A stretch of DNA of 64,000 nucleotides from Paenibacillus oleatilyticus (GCF_018998565.1 NZ_JAHNZO010000006.1:186001-250000); one strand, 5' to 3'; positions 1 to 7,888 are shown, counted from the first letter of the stretch. A program made the numbers and translations. Notes: generated from the sequence alone by a model not told the origin.

Positions 1-25
1 CAAAGTCTTTTGCGCTTGGTTTCAT
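1..25 (-). CDS. 5' end of a leftward gene cut by the window edge
   Basis: Only eight codons are inside the window (MKPSAKDF), starting at an ATG with a purine-rich GGGTGGT upstream on the minus strand. The product cannot be named. It is divergent from the gene at 135-356. Confidence 0.4.
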
Positions 26-114
26 TTGTAACCACCCTTTCTTAAAATATAGTTGCAATTGTGCTGTCATGGTGTTATATTGTGGTTACACAACTACTAT
101 CACAATTGTAACCA
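26..114. promoter_or_regulatory. Divergent control region with TTGTAACCA repeats
   Basis: Three copies of TTGTAACCA or its reverse complement lie at 26-34, 82-90 and 106-114, between a leftward gene start and a rightward gene start. TGTGGTTACA at 81-90 recurs exactly at 10891-10900, in front of another rightward gene. This could be a repressor-binding array, but one similar 9-mer also occurs inside coding DNA near 6650, so the call is weak. Confidence 0.25.
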
Positions 115-134
115 AGAAGAGAGGGGAAATCAAC

Positions 135-356
135 ATGGAATTTCAAAATGGAACGATGGCTTACGTGGAATTAAGAATCCCATTATATATACCAGTTAAT
201 CAAAAAGAGAATGCTGCTCTAGAGATTAGTGAATATATAAAAAATATTACTTTGATTGAAGGTGACATACATAAAAAAACAGGTGGTGCTTGCCCTTTTA
301 CGTTTTCTAACATAAAACATAAATTGATAGAGGTTGTTTCCCCCTATGATTTGTGA
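135..356 (+). CDS. Small hypothetical protein (73 aa)
   Basis: Not recognised. The open frame extends upstream to 69, but the ATG at 135 is the only start with a ribosome site (AGAGGGGAA, about 7 bases away). The protein is mixed alpha/beta in character with no signal peptide or membrane segment. It is rightward in a largely leftward arm and is followed by a strong terminator, so it is probably its own transcription unit. Confidence 0.55.
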   Translation: MEFQNGTMAYVELRIPLYIPVNQKENAALEISEYIKNITLIEGDIHKKTGGACPFTFSNIKHKLIEVVSPYDL

Positions 357-428
357 TTGTTGATTTGTTCTCAATCAAGGTATATAATAGATTTAATTTA
401 ATATGGGTCAGACAAAAATCCGGCCCCC

Positions 429-486
429 AAAAAAGCGAAGCACGCTAATAGTCCTTTAATGGATATATTAGGCTTCGCTTTTTTTA
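429..486 (+). terminator. Rho-independent terminator
   Basis: A 13-bp stem (AAAAAAGCGAAGC with GCTTCGCTTTTTT) ends in a T run. The loop carries a second short stem (TCC/GGA flanked by TAATA/TATTA). It ends the gene at 135-356. Confidence 0.8.
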
Positions 487-529
487 ATATATAGAAATTT
501 TTAGAATTCTTAGAAAGGAGGTGATACCA

Positions 530-772
530 ATGCAAAATGATCCGTTATTATACTTTACAACTTATTTTTTCTTTTTTAAAATTGCACCACCGTTATTAAA
601 AATTATTATGAATCAAGTAGAGAAAATAAGTGATGATGAATTGGACTTTCCAGCTCTAACAAAAATCTTCAGAGTAGTTGTTGTATTGTTGAAGATCTTC
701 GTCTCGCTTTATATCCTTCTGTTTAAAGTCATAGACCCCTTTCGGGTTAGGCCCCTCAAAGTTAGTATCTAA
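530..772 (+). CDS. Small membrane protein (80 aa)
   Basis: Not recognised. The ATG at 530 has a near-perfect ribosome site (AAAGGAGGTGAT) 4 bases upstream. Two hydrophobic stretches (about residues 7-27 and 45-67) suggest two membrane segments separated by an acidic linker. The gene sits between two strong terminators, as an independent cassette. A holin-like or small toxin-like role is possible but nothing in the sequence proves it. Confidence 0.55.
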   Translation: MQNDPLLYFTTYFFFFKIAPPLLKIIMNQVEKISDDELDFPALTKIFRVVVVLLKIFVSLYILLFKVIDPFRVRPLKVSI

Positions 773-790
773 GCAGCTATGGACCACTCT

Positions 791-813
791 AGACCCCATT
801 TGGGGTCTTTTTT
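791..813 (+). terminator. Rho-independent terminator
   Basis: Perfect 8-bp stem AGACCCCA/TGGGGTCT with a 2-base loop followed by six T. Confidence 0.85.
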
Positions 814-880
814 ATCTCTGTATTTGTAGTGTTTGTTGCCAGCCATAAGCAAGCTTTTTGTTAGCAATTTTTCACAAAAC

Positions 881-913
881 AAACACAGTCAAGAAAGATC
901 CTCGACTGTGTTT
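881..913 (-). terminator. Terminator of the SIR2 gene
   Basis: Stem AAACACAGTC/GACTGTGTTT just after the end of the SIR2 gene. On the minus strand it is followed by a T-rich tail (TTTGTTTTG). Confidence 0.75.
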
Positions 914-924
914 GGGGTTTTAAT

Positions 925-2469
925 TCATTTTCGTAAAAGTATCGGTTTCAATGCTATATCATTTAATTGCTCATTTTCGGAGGCGTATTTTTTATAATCA
1001 TAGACACATAAAAGCCTCCTATAGTCTGTAGATTTTTTATCAGAGTAATCCCTTAGATAATTTTCAACTATATCAATTTGAATTCTTTCATGTATAATTC
1101 CCAAAATTATGGCTATGATCTTTTTAGTTTGTGGAATTTTTTCATCATCTAAAATACCACTAATCGTGTTATGCTCTTCTGCAAAATCAGATACTCCTTT
1201 TATTAGGTTTGCAATTTTGTCTTTTTGAATGATTTTTAATTTACTAGCGCAATCAAGTTCACATTGAATAATATTAAAACCAAATATAGGAAAGTACTGA
1301 CTACTTTGAATCCTATGCTTATCAATTATCTTTAATAACTGGTGATTTGATTCATCTATAATTTTAAAATAATTTTCCATTATTTCTGAGGTTGTTTGGA
1401 ATTCATACTTAATTGTTTTTAATGAACCAATAGCTAAAACTTTCTCTCCATTTTTAAGTGCGTCTATATCTTCGGTTATTTTAACTTCAATATTGCCACC
1501 AGTATATAGTTCTTTCACAATAGATTGTACTTTTCTAATATCCATTGCAGAGACCGGAAGACTTAAATTAGCCAGATGCTTATATATTTCTAAAAAATTA
1601 TCTGTCTTAATTTTATTTATTCGTATTGTAGCAAAGCCACTCATATCAATATCATGATCAACAACTTCGACATTTTGTGATCCTTTTTCATATTCAACTA
1701 GTAAAAAGTTTCTCCTTATTTTTTCAGCTTCAGGAGTGTTAAGGTTGATATATGTAAATATGGTTTTTAGGATACTCTTAATGTTATTGTCTCCTATGTT
1801 ATATCCTAAAAATATTATTGGATTATGAATGAACAATGATAATAACTGAGCCCGTATTAGTTCATATTTTTCATCGAAAATCTTATAGTCATCTTCTGTG
1901 ATTATTATCTTACTAGGATCATCAACGCAACCATGTATCTTATAGACCGAACCATATGGGTTACTTAATAAAATATCATTTCCTATAAGTTGCTTGAATT
2001 CAAATACATCTTCAATCAGTTTATCATAATTAGTAGTAATAACAGAGCCAACGTTTTTTCTTACTTTTTTTAATTCATTAATTTCGTGAACTTGATTACT
2101 TCTAACTTTAAAATTTTTTAAAACATGAGAAATATATAACTTAAAACGACTTATATTTATACCATTTTTCATATTTTCATAAAACTGATCATTTATCTCT
2201 TTAAAATCTCCATCTCGATTCTGCTTAAGCACTTCATTGAATTCAGTTTCAAGATCTTGCGCAATTTTAGGATAATCAAAAACTCCATTCTTCCCATGTT
2301 TTGATTTTAAATCATAATAAAACTCATCTGAACCTTTAATCGTTTGGGAAATATGTGATAATAAACCATCCCATGTAAAAGAATTTTCTAGGTATCTTAG
2401 GCTTATCCCTGTACCTATGAAAAGCACTGGATGATTGGTAAAATTAGATATAAATTGTTTTATATTCAC
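925..2469 (-). CDS. SIR2-domain protein, probable NAD-consuming anti-phage effector
   Basis: The first 240 residues are a SIR2-like domain: GTGIS at 19-23 (NAD-binding loop), TTNYD at 145-149, the catalytic-type His in KIHG (H179) and LGYNIGDNN around 221-229. This is the arrangement of bacterial defence SIR2 proteins that degrade NAD when phage infection is sensed (known for DSR, ThsA and SIR2-HerA). The C-terminal 270 residues match nothing I recognise and may be the sensor or an oligomerisation part; there is no SLOG, HerA or STAND-ATPase signature. Start: GTG with AAGGAAGGTGAT upstream. The gene has its own promoter and terminator at the end of the early region, typical of prophage-carried defence cargo. 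The defence role is inferred. Confidence 0.8.
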   Translation of the reverse strand: MNIKQFISNFTNHPVLFIGTGISLRYLENSFTWDGLLSHISQTIKGSDEFYYDLKSKHGKNGVFDYPKIAQDLETEFNEVLKQNRDGDFKEINDQFYENMKNGINISRFKLYISHVLKNFKVRSNQVHEINELKKVRKNVGSVITTNYDKLIEDVFEFKQLIGNDILLSNPYGSVYKIHGCVDDPSKIIITEDDYKIFDEKYELIRAQLLSLFIHNPIIFLGYNIGDNNIKSILKTIFTYINLNTPEAEKIRRNFLLVEYEKGSQNVEVVDHDIDMSGFATIRINKIKTDNFLEIYKHLANLSLPVSAMDIRKVQSIVKELYTGGNIEVKITEDIDALKNGEKVLAIGSLKTIKYEFQTTSEIMENYFKIIDESNHQLLKIIDKHRIQSSQYFPIFGFNIIQCELDCASKLKIIQKDKIANLIKGVSDFAEEHNTISGILDDEKIPQTKKIIAIILGIIHERIQIDIVENYLRDYSDKKSTDYRRLLCVYDYKKYASENEQLNDIALKPILLRK

Positions 2470-2550
2470 ATAATCACCTTCCTTTATCTGAACGATGTTT
2501 TAAACTCCATTGAAAGTTCCATAAATTATGAACTTATCATTCCTCCTTAA

Positions 2551-2579
2551 ATAGTAACCGAAATAATATATATTTACAA
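2551..2579 (-). promoter_or_regulatory. Predicted sigma-A promoter for the SIR2 gene
   Basis: On the minus strand TTGTAA, 17 bases, TACTAT, about 80 bases before the SIR2 start. The leader carries a strong ribosome site (AAGGAGG) before only a four-codon frame. GAAAGTTC near 2504-2511 is inverted as GAACTTTC near 2602-2609, flanking the promoter. Confidence 0.45.
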
Positions 2580-2643
2580 TATGCTTCCATTTATGAATTG
2601 AACTTTCACACATTGCTTCCCTTTATCAAATGAAATGCGGATT

Positions 2644-2874
2644 TTACTGACTCTCTCCCCACCATTGAAACCATTCATTAGGGTATAAAGCTCTAGCAGT
2701 AAATCCTTTCTCTGAAAGCTTTGATGCTAATTTTTCAATCGTTAACCCCTCGTTACTTTGGAAATCGTTATTCAGAAATTCATAAAGTTCTTTTTCAAAT
2801 ACAAACTTTTCGCAATCTGTTTCAATAAAAACCGACTTCCCTTTTGATTGTTCCCACAGGTCATAGATAAACAT
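2644..2874 (-). CDS. Small hypothetical protein, end of the early operon (76 aa)
   Basis: Not recognised. Good ribosome site (AAGGAGG) before the ATG. Acidic, with Trp-rich ends (a WFQWWG stretch at the C terminus). It is the last gene of the leftward run that starts near 9923. Confidence 0.65.
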   Translation of the reverse strand: MFIYDLWEQSKGKSVFIETDCEKFVFEKELYEFLNNDFQSNEGLTIEKLASKLSEKGFTARALYPNEWFQWWGESQ

Positions 2875-2909
2875 TTTAACCCTCCTTATGAATTGCGAAT
2901 TATATTAGG

Positions 2910-3113
2910 TCATTTTAACGCCTCATTAATGCGACTCTCAATGAATTGCCTATCGTTGTTCCAACTGTAAGCATTGTAATCCTTGATTTCTTTTAATAAT
3001 CCTCGTAATTGTGTTATTTCTTCTATAAGTTTTAAAGCAGATTCTTTTGGTAATCCAACCACTCTAGGAGTGTTCAAAAACACTCGAATATCTTCAATAT
3101 CATTTTTAAACAT
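2910..3113 (-). CDS. Small helical hypothetical protein (67 aa)
   Basis: Not recognised. ATG preceded by TGGAGG. Predicted mostly helical, with a leucine-rich centre suggestive of a short coiled coil. It lies 35 bases from the next gene in the same leftward operon. Confidence 0.65.
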   Translation of the reverse strand: MFKNDIEDIRVFLNTPRVVGLPKESALKLIEEITQLRGLLKEIKDYNAYSWNNDRQFIESRINEALK

Positions 3114-3137
3114 AGGACCTCCATTTGAAAATTGAAT

Positions 3138-3440
3138 TTACTTATCTTTATTAATTACATTGCCCTCATAGTCAATCCATATTTGATAGTATGGACGATT
3201 ATTTATACCGTGCCATCGGCCATTTAAATGATCAACTTCTTTTTTGGTTAAACTTCTACAATCTTCCTTTTTAAATTTCACATCAATAAAGCCAAAACCT
3301 TCTGCAAAACTTCCAATGTAGTATTCCTCATCTTCTTCAAAGACTCAAATAAAATCATCTTCTTCTCTTCCTATGTTCCCTAACTTATGAATGGCTGGTC
3401 TTCCACCTAGAAGAACCATGTATTTATTGAGACCCTTCAT
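3138..3440 (-). pseudogene. Small phage gene broken by an in-frame TGA
   Basis: Reading from the ATG at 3440 (ribosome site GTGAGG) gives 31 codons, then TGA at 3345-3347, then the same frame stays open for 68 more codons to the TAA at 3138-3140. The part after the stop has normal protein character (rich in Asp/Glu/Lys/Tyr/Trp, ending in YEGNVINKDK). The simplest reading is one substitution, for example TGG to TGA, in a 100-residue protein. The product is unknown. It fills what would otherwise be an unusual gap in a tightly packed operon. Confidence 0.6.
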
Positions 3441-3482
3441 AACTCATCATCCTCACTTCGATTTATAAAGTTATATATTTCA

Positions 3483-4271
3483 CTATTGAAATCTTTCTTT
3501 ATTATTCATTAACCTTTCCTTTATTTCGTTATAATTAAAATCAACATTAAGCATTCCAGCAATGGCACGTTCCACTTTTACAACCTTCTTTAAATCTTCA
3601 GTACTGAAAGCATCTCTTAATAGTTCATTTTTTTCGATTCCATAAACTTCTTTAAGATGCTTCGCATCAGTATCCCATAGAACTTTATATACAAGATTTG
3701 TGAACTTAGCATACTTGAATTGATCATCTTTGTCTGAAAGAGCAACGTAAAATTCCTGAATTGAATCTGTCAATAATCTGCGTTCAAGCTTAGAAATCTC
3801 ACGCTCAACCGCCCATCGCTTAATCTCATCTGGGGCAAATTCTTCAACATTCAGCAAGTAGTTACGAATTGATTTTGCCACTTCGGATTCTGTCAGTAAC
3901 ATGCCAATACGAAGCAAACCACGACGAGTAATTAATGTTAAGATTGATGTTGTTTCCAGATTCCGAAGGTCAGGTTCACCCTGAACCGACCCCTTAAAGT
4001 CTTTTAGTTCCTTGCCTTTTAATGATTTCAACTCATTGTATTCATTAAATTCGTTCCGGTGTCTTTTCAGAATCGATTTAATTGCCTCATATCCTACTTC
4101 ATAGTAGTTAGCAGCCATTTCTACAGTTACACCCATAGTTGAAGGCAATTTGGGAACAATCTTAACCTTATCCATCACATTGTCTTTAAAGACATATTCA
4201 TCACGCATAGTTCTACTCTCTACCAAAATCAATTCATTACCACTAAAATCCATAGAAACTTGTTTTGCCAT
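3483..4271 (-). CDS. Antirepressor-like DNA-binding protein (262 aa)
   Basis: Residues about 40-150 contain a domain (AANYYEV..I..I.KRHRNEF, then LKSLKGKEL, then TRRGLLRIGMLLTESEVAKSIRNYLLNVEE) shared with the N-terminal half of the protein at 11480-12610. In phages such domains occur in Rha/Bro/KilA-type regulators and antirepressors, where a conserved 'R+x+LR+GMLL.+SE+A+.+R.YLLN' block follows a helix-turn-helix. The C-terminal 110 residues are helical and have no match. Ribosome site AAAGGAG before the ATG. A regulatory role is inferred from family and context. Confidence 0.65.
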   Translation of the reverse strand: MAKQVSMDFSGNELILVESRTMRDEYVFKDNVMDKVKIVPKLPSTMGVTVEMAANYYEVGYEAIKSILKRHRNEFNEYNELKSLKGKELKDFKGSVQGEPDLRNLETTSILTLITRRGLLRIGMLLTESEVAKSIRNYLLNVEEFAPDEIKRWAVEREISKLERRLLTDSIQEFYVALSDKDDQFKYAKFTNLVYKVLWDTDAKHLKEVYGIEKNELLRDAFSTEDLKKVVKVERAIAGMLNVDFNYNEIKERLMNNKERFQ

Positions 4272-4292
4272 TATTCGTGTCTCCTTTTTTGT

Positions 4293-4442
4293 TTATAAAT
4301 TTATCCATAGAGAAAAGTATATTTTACTCTTCGGATTCATATTTTCTGTTAATCTTTCTACTGCTCTAATTAATCTTTGGACCAAATGATTTCTAGCATA
4401 TTCTTTTTTTAGTGCCTCTAGCTCTTGATTAGAAATACTCAT
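4293..4442 (-). CDS. Small basic/helical protein (49 aa)
   Basis: Below the usual length cut-off but convincing: ATG with AAAAGGAG upstream, 21 bases before the next gene. Reads as an amphipathic helix rich in Leu, Arg and Glu (NQELEALKKEYARNHLVQRL). It is co-transcribed with the antirepressor-like gene that follows; a small accessory or regulatory partner is possible. Confidence 0.6.
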   Translation of the reverse strand: MSISNQELEALKKEYARNHLVQRLIRAVERLTENMNPKSKIYFSLWINL

Positions 4443-4487
4443 TCTTTTTCAATTCTCCTTTTCTAATGAAAACGAGTATTCCGATTT

Positions 4488-4856
4488 TTAAATACCCAGA
4501 ACCTCCCGAATCTCCTGCTGCTTACACAACTTACCTTCTCTGTATCTTACATCGCGCTCATGTGCAATTTTATGATCAATGCCCTCAATAAAATCAAGTA
4601 CGCCGAACTTTTGAATAACTAGGTTATAGAGATATTCATACAATGCAGAAGAATCATGAAATTCAAGCACTTTTTCAATTTCTGTAATAATAATGTCATC
4701 AGTGATATAATACTCTTCACCAAATCTACTGTTGAACTTATACAACTTCATTGCATTTAAATGTCCTCCTGTTCTACGCCGTAACTCTTTGCATGATTCA
4801 ACGGCATAGTAACTACCACTGGTATTATCTTCGGGCCCGATCCACTTTTCGTTCAT
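4488..4856 (-). CDS. Hypothetical protein (122 aa)
   Basis: Not recognised. Starts at ATG with AGGAAAAGGGG upstream. The N-terminal third is Gly/Ser-rich, the rest is alpha/beta, ending in a charged helix. Soluble, no signal peptide. Internal member of the early operon. Confidence 0.65.
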   Translation of the reverse strand: MNEKWIGPEDNTSGSYYAVESCKELRRRTGGHLNAMKLYKFNSRFGEEYYITDDIIITEIEKVLEFHDSSALYEYLYNLVIQKFGVLDFIEGIDHKIAHERDVRYREGKLCKQQEIREVLGI

Positions 4857-4889
4857 TGTCTATTCCCCTTTTCCTATAAAACACAAATT

Positions 4890-5069
4890 TCATTTGCTCT
4901 CATATCTACTTGCATGTTGTTCGATCAAATAATATCTAATTTCTTCTGGGAGTCTGTCAGGATTGACTTTGATCCTCTCCCATTTGTTTGAAATATAGTT
5001 CCAACCACAAGAAGTACACATCCCAAACACAAAACCTATTGTATTGGAACATTTCGGACATTTACTCAT
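4890..5069 (-). CDS. Small zinc-ribbon protein (59 aa)
   Basis: Begins MSKCPKCSN and continues with MCTSCGW: two CxxC knuckles 12 residues apart, the pattern of a one-domain zinc ribbon. The rest is a charged helical tail. Start ATG with CGGGGGA about 11 bases upstream. Such mini zinc ribbons in phages usually act in nucleic-acid or protein contacts; no specific role can be assigned. Confidence 0.65.
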   Translation of the reverse strand: MSKCPKCSNTIGFVFGMCTSCGWNYISNKWERIKVNPDRLPEEIRYYLIEQHASRYESK

Positions 5070-5117
5070 AGCAATGACATCCCCCGAAAGAAATACTGAA
5101 TCAGTTTCAAATTCAAT

Positions 5118-5360
5118 CTAATCAATTTTCATATATTGCTTATAAATTGGTGTTAACTCCTCTAATGCCGCTGTAAGATGTGCTCCAGATGCAATACAGT
5201 ACGTGTTATAAAACTCAATGGCCTCAACTATTTCGTTGTAGTACCTCTCAATATAACTGTAGGGCTCATCATGAACCACTTTTATCTGTGATTTGATCCA
5301 TTCAATCTTGTTTAGAATTCCGCTAAACAAACATGAACATGCTCCATAAGGTACATCCAT
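5118..5360 (-). CDS. Small helical hypothetical protein (80 aa)
   Basis: Not recognised. ATG with AAGGAGAG upstream. Almost entirely helical, with three Cys in the first and last thirds (CSC near residue 8). Confidence 0.65.
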   Translation of the reverse strand: MDVPYGACSCLFSGILNKIEWIKSQIKVVHDEPYSYIERYYNEIVEAIEFYNTYCIASGAHLTAALEELTPIYKQYMKID

Positions 5361-5378
5361 TATTCTTCTCTCCTTAAA

Positions 5379-5561
5379 TTAAATAGTTGCTATGCTATTT
5401 TTCCATCTATCATATACATCTAATACTTGAACCATCGTATGACTTTTCTTTTTGACGTATTTTATGTAATCAGAATCATTTTGAAGAATCATGAGTAAAT
5501 CCTTTTGAAAAGAAGTTAGTTGAAAGCCAAGTACATTTTCAGCAAACTCAGTGATGCTCAT
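5379..5561 (-). CDS. Small hypothetical protein (60 aa)
   Basis: Not recognised. The ribosome site CGGAGG lies within the last codons of the upstream gene, so the two are tightly coupled. Contains LGFQLTSFQKDLL, which recalls the start of terminase or helicase domains, but the protein is far too short to be one. Confidence 0.6.
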   Translation of the reverse strand: MSITEFAENVLGFQLTSFQKDLLMILQNDSDYIKYVKKKSHTMVQVLDVYDRWKNSIATI

Positions 5562-5563
5562 TT

Positions 5564-5887
5564 TTAGATAGCAACCTCCGAATATAGTTTTTCCCTAATT
5601 TGCTTTCTTGCTCTATCTACACTTAACTCAGTGATATTCCTAATGTAAAAGTCATATGCAAATCCATCTAACTCATCAATCTCAATTCTGTTATTGGTGT
5701 CATTATCGATAACAATGATCATCCAGCCTGACGACTTAGGCAGAAATTTAAATGTGTAATCCATCCATTGTAGATCCATTAAATCAAGCATGTTATTAAT
5801 TTCTTCGTCTGTTATGTAATTTTTACTTTTCTTTACGGTATTGAACACATAATCGCGTTCAATAAACCTTCTCATGATTGCGTACAT
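5564..5887 (-). CDS. Hypothetical protein (107 aa)
   Basis: Not recognised. The frame opens at 5917, but the ATG at 5887 has GAAAGGGGATG at proper distance, so I choose it; it then overlaps the AbrB-like gene by 29 bases, implying translational coupling. Helical N terminus followed by a beta-rich C-terminal part. Confidence 0.6.
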   Translation of the reverse strand: MYAIMRRFIERDYVFNTVKKSKNYITDEEINNMLDLMDLQWMDYTFKFLPKSSGWMIIVIDNDTNNRIEIDELDGFAYDFYIRNITELSVDRARKQIREKLYSEVAI

Positions 5888-6200
5888 CGAGAACATCCCC
5901 TTTCTGAATTCCATCAATTTTCAACCTTCTTTTTTGTTCATTTACTTTCTCTTGATATGCTCTAAATGATATGTCCTGAGCGCATGAATGACAGACAAGT
6001 TTTTCTCTATAGGAAAATAATTCAGTCTCAATGTTTTCGCAAAAATGGCAACCATGACCAATATATTTTTTCAAGTAAATCTGGTTTCCTATCTCGTCAA
6101 CATAAATTTCAATATAATCGTGTGCTTTAATATTAAATTTAGCTCTAAACTCTGCCGGAATGTTAACTTTACCCGCATTGTCCATAATTCTAATTTGCAT
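5859..6200 (-). CDS. AbrB/SpoVT-type regulator with C-terminal zinc finger
   Basis: Residues about 5-45 (DNAGKVNIPAEFRAKFNI, then DYIEIYVDE and IYLKKY) match the AbrB swapped-hairpin DNA-binding domain, whose usual core is GRVVIPIELRRTLGI..KDALEIYVDD..I.LKKY. It is followed by CHFC (about 51) and CHSC (about 71), a four-Cys zinc knuckle where AbrB has its dimerising C-terminal domain. Start: ATG at 6200 with AAGGAG; the upstream TTG at 6218 has none. Likely a dimeric transition-state-type regulator of early phage genes. Confidence 0.75.
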   Translation of the reverse strand: MQIRIMDNAGKVNIPAEFRAKFNIKAHDYIEIYVDEIGNQIYLKKYIGHGCHFCENIETELFSYREKLVCHSCAQDISFRAYQEKVNEQKRRLKIDGIQKGDVLDVRNHEKVY

Positions 6201-6292
6201 GTTGCATCTCCTTACCAACGAGTATTCTTAGTTGTATGTTACCATATATTGCATGATAAGCTCAAATACTCCAGTTGATGCAACACGTTTAT

Positions 6293-6310
6293 ATAAAACG
6301 AAGATTTTAT
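6293..6310 (-). repeat. AU hairpin element
   Basis: Perfect ATAAAA/TTTTAT arms around a 6-base loop (CGAAGA on the plus strand, UCUUCG in the leftward RNA, a stable tetraloop-like loop). Overlaps the stop of the gene at 6307-6558. Confidence 0.6.
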
Positions 6311-6558
6311 TGGGATTTCGATTCTTGTAGTGCTAACCATTTACTACATCTCATTGATCTTGTTTCGGCATCAGATCCGATATAAATCAAATCTCCCCAT
6401 GCCTTAGACAATGGCTCTCTACCTTTCAAAATTTGCTCTGTAAACACCTGCCATTCATTATTAATAAACGCCTCATTTACTGTTTCATCTCCATAACTAT
6501 CCACTTTTAGTGTCTGGAATGCTTTAGCAGAATAGTAAAAATCATTTTCTCTAAACAT
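6307..6558 (-). CDS. Small hypothetical protein (83 aa)
   Basis: Not recognised. ATG with AAGGAG about 10 bases upstream. Acidic, aromatic-rich, ends with a helical CSKWLALQ segment. Member of the early operon. Confidence 0.65.
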   Translation of the reverse strand: MFRENDFYYSAKAFQTLKVDSYGDETVNEAFINNEWQVFTEQILKGREPLSKAWGDLIYIGSDAETRSMRCSKWLALQESKSQ

Positions 6559-6575
6559 GTCCCCTTCAACTCCTT

Positions 6576-6593
6576 ATAAAATTCACTATTTAT
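6576..6593 (-). repeat. AU hairpin element
   Basis: ATAAAA/ATTTAT arms (one mismatch), 6-base loop, overlapping the true end of the broken HNH gene and followed by AAGGAG of the gene at 6307-6558. Confidence 0.5.
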
Positions 6594-7245
6594 TGGATTT
6601 TACTTTTCTTTTTCTTCGCTCTCTGTATCCCTCAAAACATGCTTTATAATCGTCTTGTAACCACTTTTGAATTTTTTCGTATTTATCACTACTGAAGCTT
6701 TCAAAGTTTATTTCTTTGAACCATTATAGTAGTTCATATTCTCCCTTACTACTGTTACAAGGTAAACAGGCTGGTATACAGTTATCTAAAAACACACTGC
6801 CGTTTGCATCTGCATGCTCCTTATGTAATTGTTGTCCAAATAGAATCTTGTGATCTTCTTCGGGCATGGAACAATAAGCGCAAGCGAAGTTAAAATAATC
6901 TTTACATGCTTTCCATTCTTTATGTGATATAATGTGTTGTTTCAATCTGTATTTTTCATTTAATTCCTTAATTCTGTTTCTGTTTTTTTGCTGCCATTCA
7001 AGAATGATTCCCATTGAACGATATTTTTTCATAAGTTCTGCTCTTAATTTACGCTTATCTGGTTTTGCTTGATAGGTTTTTTGTATTTCGGATCGAGCTT
7101 CTGGATTATCAATTCTCCATTTCCCTGATCGTTTCTTAGTACATTCTTTACATTCAGGATGGTAGTAAATTTCACCGTCTTTCTTTATTCTACAATAGAA
7201 CTCACTTAGCGGTTTTACATTTGGACACATAGTACATTTTTTAAT
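6586..7245 (-). pseudogene. HNH endonuclease gene with an in-frame TAA near the 3' end
   Basis: Zinc-binding N terminus (CTMC ... CKEC), a charged linker, then an HNH core (CAYC at about 118, EHAD, NCIPACLPCNSSKG). The frame stops at TAA 6724-6726 but remains open for 45 more residues (WFKEINFESF ... KYEKIQKWLQDDY) that align with the C terminus of the intact HNH protein at 18402-19121 (VWYNNRNPIFSQDRYNGILKWL). The protein is therefore C-terminally truncated by one base change. Start: ATG 7230 is too far from the ribosome site AAAGGAGAG and loses the first Cys; ATT at 7245 is 8 bases from it and restores CTMC, so a rare ATT start is likely. Possibly a free-standing homing-type nuclease. Confidence 0.7.
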
Positions 7246-7281
7246 ATATAACCCTCTCCTTTTCCCAATGAATTCTGCTTT

Positions 7282-7449
7282 TTATCGACTCGGATAAAGT
7301 GTTAAATTATAAACATTCAATACATGATAATCCAGTTCATCTTTGATAGCTTCTGCTTTCGCAAGAATCTCTGCCTCATGGACATTAAAAGCCCAAACCT
7401 TTTTAGTACACCCTGTCATTACCACTTCAAATTCATATTTTTTGACCAT
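7282..7449 (-). CDS. Small hypothetical protein (55 aa)
   Basis: The open frame reaches 7674, but that part overlaps a real gene in another frame. The ATG at 7449 has CAGGAGG about 9 bases upstream and is chosen. The sequence (KKYEFEVVMTGCTKKVWAFNVHEAEILAKAEA..) has the beta-beta-alpha look of small phage proteins often annotated as DUF; not recognised further. Confidence 0.65.
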   Translation of the reverse strand: MVKKYEFEVVMTGCTKKVWAFNVHEAEILAKAEAIKDELDYHVLNVYNLTLYPSR

Positions 7450-7472
7450 ATTAGATTCCTCCTGATTTTCTG

Positions 7473-7490
7473 ATAAAATTGATTTTTTAT
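7473..7490 (-). repeat. AU hairpin element
   Basis: Perfect ATAAAA/TTTTAT arms, 6-base loop TTGATT; the first arm on the leftward RNA overlaps the stop of the gene at 7487-7888. Confidence 0.6.
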
Positions 7491-7888
7491 TGGGCCTCTT
7501 CAACCTCATACATGTAACAAGCAGCTCGACCAACTTCCCATCCAATCCTACAGCAATTAGACCAGTACTTAGATCGATCCGTTGTTCCTTCTGGTATGTA
7601 TTGACCAATCTTGTTGCATGGAATACCATCTCGGATGCATGTGTTATAGCAGCCATACTCCCAAACAATTTCAAAATGCTCTTCTAATTCTGTGCGACTC
7701 ATATCAATTCGTTCGTGGTTAAGGTAAAAATAATAACCTCCACTTTCATTATTTTCAAACCTTACAATATCTCCAATTTCAGTTTTATACTCTTTTTTCA
7801 TTTCTTCAGCTAACCAATCAGGCATTCCTTTAAACGGCGGCATAATTCTTGATATTTCATTTTTACATTTTCCAACTATAACTGACAC
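7487..7888 (-). CDS. Cys-rich hypothetical protein (133 aa)
   Basis: Not recognised. The frame opens with TTG codons that overlap the ribosome site AAAGGAGAG; the GTG at 7888, 9 bases after it, is the best start. N-terminal half has a beta-barrel feel (IGDIVRFENNESGGYYFYL); the C-terminal half has seven Cys (GCYNTCIRDGIPC, SNCCRIGW, RAACYMY), suggesting metal binding. Confidence 0.6.
   Translation of the reverse strand: MSVIVGKCKNEISRIMPPFKGMPDWLAEEMKKEYKTEIGDIVRFENNESGGYYFYLNHERIDMSRTELEEHFEIVWEYGCYNTCIRDGIPCNKIGQYIPEGTTDRSKYWSNCCRIGWEVGRAACYMYEVEEAQ

Noticed and set aside
4150-4389. Rightward 79-codon frame
   Set aside because: Antisense to the antirepressor-like gene and the 49-codon gene, no ribosome site.
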